Shown one piece after another: positions 7,322 through 12,364 of a DNA stretch of 12,364 nt. Both the position numbers and the translations under genes were made by a program. A model generated the notes under the pieces. The model was given only the letters and a program-made list of their open reading frames with translations. It made no database searches and was not told the DNA's origin. This DNA comes from Lachnoclostridium sp. UBA6558 (GTDB taxonomy: Bacteria > Bacillota > Clostridia > Lachnospirales > Lachnospiraceae), in the NCBI GenBank assembly GCA_002434335.1, contig DJJW01000055.1:4504-16867 (forward strand). The letters are read 5' to 3'. Each line of letters begins with the position of its first letter. Positions within the stretch are counted from its first letter, which is position 1.

Positions 7322-7357
7322 AAAGTGTTGTTGCACTAATGTGTTGTTACACTTTTT
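7322..7357 (+). promoter_or_regulatory. ilvN-ilvC spacer hairpins (possible attenuator, processing site or operator)
   Basis: AAAGTGT (7322-7328) can pair with ACACTTT (7349-7355), followed by a short T-run to 7357, like a weak terminator. The same bases can instead fold as two small hairpins, AGTG/CACT (7324-7337) and GTGT/ACAC (7341-7352). These two hairpins are near-identical 14-base direct copies with two differences. ilvC follows with its own strong ribosome site at 7379-7384. The structure is clear; its role is inferred. Confidence 0.5.
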
Positions 7358-7394
7358 CAATAATAATATATTTTCATTAGGAGGATAAAAAGAT

Positions 7395-8405
7395 ATGGCA
7401 AAGATTTTTTACCAGGAAGATTGCAACTTATCGTTACTTGAAGGCAAGACAGTAGCTATTATCGGTTACGGAAGCCAGGGACATGCTCATGCACTAAATG
7501 CAAAGGAATCCGGTGTTCATGTCATTGTGGGTCTCTATGAGGGTAGTAAATCCTGGAAGAAAGCAGAAGCAGCAGGATTTGAAGTATATACAGCAGCAGA
7601 AGCAGCTAAAAAAGCCGACATAATCATGATTCTTATCAATGATGAGAAACAGGCAAAGCTTTACAAGGAATCTGTTGAACCTAACCTGGAGGCTGGAAAT
7701 GTACTTATGTTTGCTCATGGTTTTTCAATACATTTCGGACAGATAGTACCTCCTTCTGATGTTGATGTTATTATGATAGCACCAAAAGGACCAGGACATA
7801 CGGTAAGAAGCCAGTATCAGGAAGGCCAGGGAGTTCCTTGCCTTATAGCGGTAGCGCAGGATGCAACAGGTAAGGCTCATGATATGGGACTTGCATATGC
7901 CCTTGCAATCGGCGGTGCCAGAGCGGGTGTTCTTCAGACCTCCTTCAGAGAAGAGACGGAAACGGACCTTTTCGGTGAGCAGGCTGTACTTTGCGGTGGT
8001 GTTACACAGCTTATGAAGACTGGTTTTGAAGTATTAGTAGAAGCAGGTTATGAACCGGAAAGTGCCTACTTTGAATGTATACATGAAATGAAGCTGATTG
8101 TTGATTTGATTAATGAGAGCGGTTTTGCCGGAATGAGATACTCTATTTCCAATACTGCAGAGTACGGAGATTATATCACTGGGCCAAAGATCATAACAGA
8201 AGATACCAAGAACGCCATGAGACAGGTATTAAAAGATATTCAGGAAGGTGTTTTTGCAAGAAACTGGCTCCTTGAAAACCAGATTGGATGTACGAATTTC
8301 CTTGCTATGAGAAGAAGAGAATCAGAGCATCAGTTGGAGAAGGTAGGATCAGAGCTTCGTAAGATGATGAGCTGGACCAATAAGGATAAGTTAATCAACA
8401 ACTAA
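7395..8405 (+). CDS. ilvC: Ketol-acid reductoisomerase, class I
   Basis: Second common step of branched-chain amino-acid synthesis: Mg-dependent alkyl migration and NAD(P)H reduction of acetolactate or acetohydroxybutyrate. Seen: Rossmann motif GYGSQGHAHALN (24-35); FAHGF (106-110) with the conserved histidine 108; the metal ligands D191 and E195 (in DLFGEQAVLCGG), E227 and E231 (in ECIHEMKLIVDL); and SISNTAEYGDY (250-260) with the substrate-contacting S252. Length is 336 residues, as expected for class I. The cofactor-selecting loop reads L-Y-E-G-S-K-S-W (47-54). AGGAGG at 7379-7384 precedes the ATG by 10 bases. It is transcribed with ilvN and closed by a strong terminator. Confidence 0.97.
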   Translation: MAKIFYQEDCNLSLLEGKTVAIIGYGSQGHAHALNAKESGVHVIVGLYEGSKSWKKAEAAGFEVYTAAEAAKKADIIMILINDEKQAKLYKESVEPNLEAGNVLMFAHGFSIHFGQIVPPSDVDVIMIAPKGPGHTVRSQYQEGQGVPCLIAVAQDATGKAHDMGLAYALAIGGARAGVLQTSFREETETDLFGEQAVLCGGVTQLMKTGFEVLVEAGYEPESAYFECIHEMKLIVDLINESGFAGMRYSISNTAEYGDYITGPKIITEDTKNAMRQVLKDIQEGVFARNWLLENQIGCTNFLAMRRRESEHQLEKVGSELRKMMSWTNKDKLINN

Positions 8406-8418
8406 TTAGCAGCAAGAT

Positions 8419-8453
8419 AAACGTGCCGGAGTTACTTTACCGGCGCGTTTTTT
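8419..8453 (+). terminator. Rho-independent terminator of ilvC
   Basis: The stem AAACGTGCCGG (8419-8429) pairs with CCGGCGCGTTT (8440-8450), with one G-T pair and a 10-base loop. Six T follow within 8448-8453. It starts 14 bases after the ilvC stop. Confidence 0.95.
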
Positions 8454-8496
8454 ATGTGATAGAAAAATCCTGGTTGCAATTTAGAAAGGTTATAGA

Positions 8497-9594
8497 GTGA
8501 TGAAATATGATTATTCCCAGACCATAGAGTACTTATTGGACTGGTATCAGTTAAATGCCAGGATACTACCCTGGAGAGAGAATCCGAAACCTTATTATGT
8601 ATGGATATCGGAAATAATGCTTCAGCAGACCAGAGTTGAAGCAGTTAAAGCATATTTTGAAAGATTTATTCATGCTCTGCCTGATATTACCTCTCTTGCA
8701 GAGATTTCAGAGGAGAAGCTGCTTAAGCTTTGGGAGGGGCTTGGTTATTACAATCGTGCCAGAAATCTGCAAAAAACCGCCAAGATATTAACCTCTGATT
8801 ATGGAGGGGAATTACCCGGGGATTATCATGAATTATTAAGACTGCCGGGAATCGGGAGCTATACTGCCGGTGCGATCTCCTCTATTGCCTTTCAGTTACC
8901 GGAACCTGCTGTTGACGGTAATGTGCTCAGAGTAATGATGCGGGTAGCAGGAAGCTTTGATGATATTACTGAGACAAAGGTGAAGAATCGATTAGAGAAT
9001 GATTTGCGTGAAATAATGCCAAAGAACAGACCGGGGGATTTTAACCAGGCTATCATGGAGCTGGGAGCTACAGTATGTATACCGGTTGGAAAACCTCTGT
9101 GTGATAAATGCCCATTGATGCATCTGTGCAATGCCTTTAAGAATCATACGGAAGACAGAATTCCGGTGAAAAAGGATAAAAAACCGAGGCAGATTGTAGA
9201 AAGAACTATTTTTCTTATAGAGCAGGGCAATAAATATGTATTGTTTAAAAGACCTGGAAAAGGATTATTGGCAGGTTTGTATGAACTACCAGGAACAGAG
9301 GGCAAATTACCGCCTGATGGAGTGTGCAAGTATCTGGAAGGAGAAGGGTATCTGGTGGAAGAACTTGTCCCATTAGGAGAAAGCAAACATATTTTTTCCC
9401 ATGTGGAATGGCATATGACCGGTTATAGAATAAGACTTAAGGAATACGCAGCAGAAAAAAGTACTTATGAAGCTGCCAGTGAAAATGACAAACCTCAGGC
9501 CGTTTGGGCATCACCTCTGGAAATAAAAGAGATATATTCCTTGCCTTCGGCTTTTGATTATTATAAAAAGTTTATACCTGAAATAGAAATATAA
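8497..9594 (+). CDS. mutY: A/G-specific adenine DNA glycosylase
   Basis: Base-excision repair enzyme that removes adenine mispaired with 8-oxoguanine. Seen: E39 in ISEIMLQQT (catalytic glutamate); a helix-hairpin-helix LPGIGSYTAGAI (116-127); D140 in VDGNVLRV (catalytic aspartate); an iron-sulphur loop with C194, C202, C205 and C211; and a C-terminal NUDIX-like 8-oxoguanine recognition domain (about 233-360) with KYVLFKRPGKGLLAGLYELPG. The first cysteine spacing is seven residues (C-X7-C-X2-C-X5-C), one more than in E. coli MutY. Length is 365 residues, normal. The frame opens GTG (8497) then ATG (8500); AAAGGT at 8485-8490 spaces better for the GTG, but ATG is equally possible. It sits between two transcription units and has no obvious promoter match of its own beyond the short spacer after the ilvC terminator. 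Confidence 0.96.
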   Translation: MMKYDYSQTIEYLLDWYQLNARILPWRENPKPYYVWISEIMLQQTRVEAVKAYFERFIHALPDITSLAEISEEKLLKLWEGLGYYNRARNLQKTAKILTSDYGGELPGDYHELLRLPGIGSYTAGAISSIAFQLPEPAVDGNVLRVMMRVAGSFDDITETKVKNRLENDLREIMPKNRPGDFNQAIMELGATVCIPVGKPLCDKCPLMHLCNAFKNHTEDRIPVKKDKKPRQIVERTIFLIEQGNKYVLFKRPGKGLLAGLYELPGTEGKLPPDGVCKYLEGEGYLVEELVPLGESKHIFSHVEWHMTGYRIRLKEYAAEKSTYEAASENDKPQAVWASPLEIKEIYSLPSAFDYYKKFIPEIEI

Positions 9595-9599
9595 GTCAG

Positions 9600-9691
9600 T
9601 GGCGGCAACTTGTGTCTGGTTGAAGGAAACCATTATCAAAACGCTTAACAGCGGATTGGGTATCTTACAACTGTATATACAACTGCCGCCA
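9600..9691. repeat. Inverted repeat with 76-base structured interior after mutY
   Basis: TGGCGGCA (9600-9607) pairs perfectly with TGCCGCCA (9684-9691). Inside are TGGTT (9617-9621) with AACCA (9628-9632) around a GAAGGA loop, and CGCT (9642-9645) with AGCG (9650-9653). Together they resemble a multi-branched RNA. A short TTTT follows at 9692-9695. It lies between the convergent mutY and the minus-strand gene at 9790. It could be an unusual terminator or a small structured RNA; no known riboswitch family is recognised. Confidence 0.5.
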
Positions 9692-9705
9692 TTTTAGCAG
9701 AGTTT

Positions 9706-9755
9706 AAACTTTGAATGGAAAAAGAATAAAAGTAAGCCAATCTCTTCTAAAGTTT
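9706..9755. repeat. Second inverted repeat in the convergent spacer
   Basis: AAACTTTGAA (9706-9715) pairs with TTC-T-AAAGTTT (9745-9755) with a single bulged T. There is no T-run on either strand, so a terminator role for the minus-strand gene ending at 9790 is possible but weak. Confidence 0.4.
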
Positions 9756-9789
9756 CAAATACTGTAATTTATGCATTTACTGCGCTATA

Positions 9790-10281
9790 TTACCGGCATA
9801 GGACAATCACTTTATAGGGGGTTGTCATAGCAGGTATACTTCTGGTAGAGGGGCCGTAGAGAACTATAAGGTAATGATTAGATGGACGCTGATAAAAAAG
9901 CTGGCCGTTTTCAAGAACCACAGTTGTATCTGAGCCAATATTAAGCTTTAGCATACCGTCACTGCTTAATAAATTCCTGTCAAAATAATCCACCTTAACA
10001 TTGGTATCTTCAAGGTTGACAGCTACCAAAAGAGCACGAAATCTTGGAGGGTAGATTAAGGGAACCGGTGCATTTGCATCATAAAAACCAGTAATAAAAT
10101 CACCTTCAACTGCAGTTGTATTATCGATAAAATAAGTAGTGGGAGTTATTAAAAAGGTTATAATGTTTTTATCCAGATCCTCAATGGTAAACAGATTATT
10201 ACAGCCTAAGCTATCCCTTGAATCCAGTAGAATGTCCTCAATTGAAATAATTGTTCCGGAGTAGTAATTATACTGAGTCAT
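9790..10281 (-). CDS. Conserved protein of unknown function (163 residues)
   Basis: I do not recognise a named function. The sequence has the look of a small conserved clostridial family: an N-terminal YYSGTIISIEDI strand, TPTTYFIDN, EGDFITGFYDANAPVPLIYPPRFRALL (pos. 59-85), VDYFDRNLLSSDG, and a C-terminal YGPSTRSIPAMTTPYKVIVLC. It is beta-rich and soluble, with no signal peptide, membrane segment or obvious catalytic residues; the strand pattern would suit a small beta-barrel such as an OB-like fold (inference). Relatives as I recall them occur in spore-forming clostridia without a known role. It lies 74 bases downstream of the LysR gene on the same strand and may share its transcript. The start is supported by the conserved N-terminal strand, not by a ribosome site: the bases before the ATG read CCTCCT, the complement of the usual motif. 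Confidence 0.75.
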   Translation of the reverse strand: MTQYNYYSGTIISIEDILLDSRDSLGCNNLFTIEDLDKNIITFLITPTTYFIDNTTAVEGDFITGFYDANAPVPLIYPPRFRALLVAVNLEDTNVKVDYFDRNLLSSDGMLKLNIGSDTTVVLENGQLFYQRPSNHYLIVLYGPSTRSIPAMTTPYKVIVLCR

Positions 10282-10355
10282 AGGAGGTTCTTTCTTTTTA
10301 TATTTGTATTAGTATATGCATCCGATGTGCCGTCTGACTCTGCTGTGCTGGCATT

Positions 10356-11264
10356 CTAATGCTCTAATGTCTTATAAAAGTCAATAAAATGCTTCAATGA
10401 ATCAGGCAGGTAGGAGTCTTTACTGTAAGCAAAACCTACTGATCTTTTTTTGAGGGGAGGATTTAGAGGCAGATTAATTAATTCCCCTCTTGATAATTCC
10501 TCCTGAATAAACTCTTTGATAACACAGGAAATTCCAAGTCCGATTTTGGCAAATTCAATCAACAGATCCATATTACTTACTTCTAAAAGCTGGTTTGTTT
10601 TTATATTATTACGGGAGAAGTAATCCTCAACATAGAGACGTGTAATATTTTTCTCGTCCAAAAGCATCAAATTTGCATTTTTAAGTATGTCTAATGTAGA
10701 GATGGAGGGTTCCTGAAGCTGCAGGCTTAAGTTATTCAAATAAGTTTTGGTGCCCACAAAAATGTCCTCTATCTGTCTTATTTCATAAAAATCCATATCT
10801 TTTAAGCTGTCAGGCTTACCGATTAATCCGATGTCTATTTTACCTGACCGCAGGAGATCGATAGTTTTATAGGTAGACTGGCATTCTATGGTTATTTTGA
10901 TATGAGGATACTCAAGTACAAACTGCTTCAGATAAGGCAGCAGGATATATTTGCACAGAGTAGTGCTTACGCCAATCCTTATGTGTCCCATGCCAAGCCC
11001 CTGAATGCGGGAGAGGGTTAACTCCGCCTGCTTTAGGGTATCAAAAGCGGATTTTGTGTATTCATACAGTACACTGCCTTCACCGGTGAGTCTTACACCT
11101 CTTGAAGAGCGTATGAAAAGAGTCATATTCAGACTTTCTTCCAAGGTCTGTATGGCTTTGCTGACAGCGGGCTGGCTGATATAGAGTTCTTTTGCGGAGC
11201 GGGATATATTTCCGGTACCTGCCACAGAATTAAATATTCGATATAAGGTCAGATTAGCGTCCAA
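10356..11264 (-). CDS. LysR-type transcriptional regulator, TTG start
   Basis: DNA-binding regulator that normally works as a tetramer and responds to a small metabolite. Counting from the TTG: a winged helix-turn-helix at about 1-60, with NISRSAKELYISQPAVSKAIQ (pos. 19-39) as the recognition segment and RSSRGVRLTGEG forming the wing; then a linker helix and an effector-binding domain at about 88-295, opening IRIGVSTTLCKYILLPYL. Length is 302 residues, standard. The frame is open to an ATG at 11369, but the extra 35 residues are unlike LysR proteins. The TTG at 11264 has a perfect AAAGGAGG at 11279-11272, 7 bases away. It is divergent from leuB with two T-N11-A palindromes between, so self-regulation and control of leuB are likely (inferred). 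The effector is unknown. Confidence 0.92.
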   Translation of the reverse strand: MDANLTLYRIFNSVAGTGNISRSAKELYISQPAVSKAIQTLEESLNMTLFIRSSRGVRLTGEGSVLYEYTKSAFDTLKQAELTLSRIQGLGMGHIRIGVSTTLCKYILLPYLKQFVLEYPHIKITIECQSTYKTIDLLRSGKIDIGLIGKPDSLKDMDFYEIRQIEDIFVGTKTYLNNLSLQLQEPSISTLDILKNANLMLLDEKNITRLYVEDYFSRNNIKTNQLLEVSNMDLLIEFAKIGLGISCVIKEFIQEELSRGELINLPLNPPLKKRSVGFAYSKDSYLPDSLKHFIDFYKTLEH

Positions 11265-11292
11265 CTTGTTGCCTCCTTTATATTTATTGCAT

Positions 11293-11307
11293 TTACACTT
11301 TGTGTAA
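11293..11307. promoter_or_regulatory. Candidate LysR binding site in the regulator's own leader
   Basis: TTACAC-TTT-GTGTAA is a perfect inverted repeat and fits the T-N11-A form of LysR sites. It lies about 29-43 bases upstream of the LysR start and downstream of its -10 box, so binding could block transcription. As RNA it also forms a hairpin 13 bases from the ribosome site. Binding is inferred. Confidence 0.5.
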
Positions 11308-11355
11308 TGATACCATAAACACGCTATGGCTGTTTTTTTGCTGTATTGTTGATAT

Positions 11356-11361
11356 ATTATA
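11356..11361 (-). promoter_or_regulatory. -10 box of the LysR gene
   Basis: Minus strand reads a perfect TATAAT. At 17 bases upstream the -35 region reads TTTAAG, a poor match, and it overlaps the palindrome at 11375-11389. That arrangement suits a promoter controlled by its own product. Confidence 0.5.
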
Positions 11362-11374
11362 AAATACATTTGAC

Positions 11375-11389
11375 ATAACTTAAAGTTAT
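11375..11389. promoter_or_regulatory. Candidate LysR operator between lysR and leuB
   Basis: ATAACTT-A-AAGTTAT is a perfect 7-base inverted repeat around one base and contains T-N11-A, the classic LysR site. It overlaps the LysR -35 region and directly follows a plus-strand TTGACA (11370-11375). It lies about 278 bases upstream of the leuB ATG. Position and symmetry support an operator; which protein binds is inferred. Confidence 0.6.
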
Positions 11390-11458
11390 ATTAAGTATTC
11401 GTATTATGTATTTCTATTATAGCAAGACCTGTGTTAAAATACCATTAATTAATTTGAG

Positions 11459-11630
11459 TGCGTATGAAAACAGCCTGTGCCGCTCTGAATGTTATGGTTT
11501 GTGGGAAACAAAGCAAATCTGGAAATGCTGCGGTGTCACGTTTCTAAGTTTATAACGGAGAATATCGCAAGGTGAGCTTTCAGTAAGGTGCAAGGAGCTT
11601 CAGACACGCTACAAGCTCAGAGGGATAAAA
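11459..11630 (+). other. Group II intron domain I-like remnant in the leuB leader
   Basis: The stretch begins GTGCG, like a group II intron 5' end. It then has GAAAACAGCC (11466-11475) and, 27 bases on, GGGAAACAAAGCA followed by TGGAAA (11519-11525). The same words at nearly the same spacing occur in domain I of the lactococcal Ll.LtrB intron as I remember it; GTTTCTAA (11540-11547) is also shared. A later stem, GAGCTT (11595-11600) with AAGCTC (11613-11618), resembles the stem-loops of that domain. The usual distance between GTGCG and GAAAACAGCC is missing, and no domain V, reverse transcriptase or 3' end is present. So this would be a truncated relic, now part of the leuB leader. Confidence 0.45.
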
Positions 11631-11666
11631 TAAAAATGAAATTGTATATTTAGGAAAGAGGTAGTT

Positions 11667-12364
11667 ATGGATTGCAATATAGCAGTGATTCCGGGAGACG
11701 GAATAGGGCCGGAAATAGTCAGAGAAGCCAGAAAGGTTCTTACTAAGATCGGAAAGACCTATGGTCATAAATTTAACTTCACAGAACTCCTAATGGGAGG
11801 AGCCTCTATTGATGTACACGGTGTACCCTTAACAGAGGAAGCACTGGAAGCTGCCAGGAATAGTGATGCAGTCCTGCTTGGAGCTGTGGGCGGTAATGTA
11901 GGAGTATCCAACTGGTACAGTCTGCCACCGGAATTAAGACCCGAAGCAGGATTGTTAAAGATTCGAAAGGGATTAAAGCTATATGCCAATTTAAGGCCGG
12001 CACTGCTGTTTGAAGATTTAAGAGATGCCTGTCCGTTAAAGGAAAGTATTATAGGGGATGGTTTTGACCTGATTGTGGTAAGGGAATTAACCGGCGGGCT
12101 TTATTTCGGTGAGAGGAAGACGGTAGTGGAAGAGGGATTAAGAAAGGCCTATGATACCCTGACCTATGATGAAGAAGAAATAAGGCGTATAGCATTATGG
12201 GGCTTTGAAACAGCCAGAAAGCGAAGAAAGAAGCTTTGCAGTGTAGATAAGGCAAATGTCATTGATTCCTCCAGACTCTGGAGGCAGGTTGTAAAAGAAG
12301 TCAGCAAAGATTATCCGGACGTAGAATTAAGTGATATGCTGGTTGATAATTGCGCCATGCAGTT
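11667..12364 (+). CDS. leuB: 3-Isopropylmalate dehydrogenase, 3' end outside the window
   Basis: NAD-dependent oxidative decarboxylation of 3-isopropylmalate, the third step of leucine synthesis. 232 codons are visible, roughly two thirds of the gene (family about 350-365 residues). Seen: IPGDGIGPEI (8-17); GAVGG (72-76); PELRPEAGLLKIRKGL (88-103); the substrate arginines R100, R110 (in ANLRPA) and R139 (in VRELTGG); Y146 in GGLYFGER; K195 in VDKANV; and D227 in MLVDNCAMQ. All expected active-site residues up to the cut are in place. The loop GGNVGVSNWYSLPPEL is the clostridial variant of the nucleotide/substrate loop. GGAAAGAGG (11653-11661) precedes the ATG by 5 bases. It is divergent from the LysR gene. 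Further branched-chain genes such as ilvD or ilvB may follow beyond the edge (inference). Confidence 0.95.
   Translation, partial: MDCNIAVIPGDGIGPEIVREARKVLTKIGKTYGHKFNFTELLMGGASIDVHGVPLTEEALEAARNSDAVLLGAVGGNVGVSNWYSLPPELRPEAGLLKIRKGLKLYANLRPALLFEDLRDACPLKESIIGDGFDLIVVRELTGGLYFGERKTVVEEGLRKAYDTLTYDEEEIRRIALWGFETARKRRKKLCSVDKANVIDSSRLWRQVVKEVSKDYPDVELSDMLVDNCAMQ

Larger units (their letters stand above)
11265..11666. other. Divergent lysR-leuB spacer
   Basis: The 402 bases between the divergent genes hold, from left to right: the LysR ribosome site (11272-11279), a palindrome (11293-11307), the LysR -10 box (11356-11361), a second palindrome (11375-11389), a plus-strand TTGACA (11370-11375) and an extended -10-like TGTTAAAAT (11432-11440), a group II intron-like segment (11459-11630), and the leuB ribosome site (GGAAAGAGG, 11653-11661). 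No T-box, S-box or other known riboswitch motif is seen. Confidence 0.6.

Noticed and set aside
11370..11440. TTGACA at 11370-11375 as a complete leuB promoter
   Set aside because: No acceptable -10 box lies 16-19 bases downstream. The TGTTAAAAT at 11432-11440 lacks a matching -35. It may be an activated promoter, but I cannot place it.
11464..11547. A 27-residue open frame in the leuB leader as an attenuation leader peptide
   Set aside because: It has only one leucine codon, no ribosome site and no terminator after it; the bases are better explained as intron-like remnant.
11265..11666. T-box or other amino-acid riboswitch before leuB, and likewise before ilvN or pheA
   Set aside because: No T-box core motif (AGGGTGG.ACC-like), specifier stem or terminator/antiterminator pair was found in any of the three leaders.
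11765..12255. Several minus-strand open frames opposite leuB
   Set aside because: They mirror the leuB coding frame, which has full conserved motifs; none has a recognisable product or start signal.

Overview
The window is a stretch of AT-rich chromosome from a Gram-positive, low-GC anaerobe, most likely a clostridium of the Lachnospiraceae type. The basis is the protein style (fused chorismate mutase/prephenate dehydratase, FolC and MutY of clostridial type, single-pass HtrA), strong AGGAGG-type ribosome sites, TTGACA/TATAAT-like promoters and classic U-tailed terminators. No phage, plasmid, CRISPR, rRNA or tRNA gene is visible. Most of the content is housekeeping and amino-acid biosynthesis. 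I did not find a clear new multi-gene system.

Layout, left to right. (1) 12-2665, + strand: folC (folate polyglutamylation, with an unusual internal tandem repeat) and pheA (phenylalanine branch). (2) 2885-4156: a stand-alone membrane-anchored HtrA serine protease with a strong terminator at 4194-4236. (3) 4157-4514: a long spacer holding that terminator, a consensus promoter and a 33-bp tandem repeat; it leads to two family-2 glycosyltransferase genes (4515-5519 and 5638-6597), probably for a cell-surface polysaccharide. (4) 6681-8453: a promoter, ilvN (acetolactate synthase regulatory subunit), a hairpin-rich spacer, ilvC (ketol-acid reductoisomerase) and a strong terminator. (5) 8497-9594: mutY, the A/G mismatch glycosylase. 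(6) 9595-9789: a convergent spacer with a long-armed inverted repeat. (7) 9790-11264, - strand: a conserved protein of unknown function, preceded in transcription by a LysR-type regulator. (8) 11265-11666: a 402-base divergent spacer with two palindromes of the LysR T-N11-A type, the regulator's promoter and a segment resembling domain I of a group II intron. (9) 11667 to the end: leuB (3-isopropylmalate dehydrogenase), cut by the window edge.

Functional links. ilvN, ilvC and leuB belong to branched-chain amino-acid synthesis. The LysR gene is divergent from leuB with palindromes between them, so it is a good candidate to control itself and leuB. A related half-site pair lies in the ilvN-ilvC spacer. 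The catalytic acetolactate synthase subunit (ilvB), ilvD and leuACD are not in the window and must lie elsewhere, possibly just downstream of leuB.

The points most worth a second look are the repeat expansion inside FolC, the group II intron-like remnant ahead of leuB, the LysR operator candidates, and two inverted repeats with 76-base interiors just past pheA and mutY.
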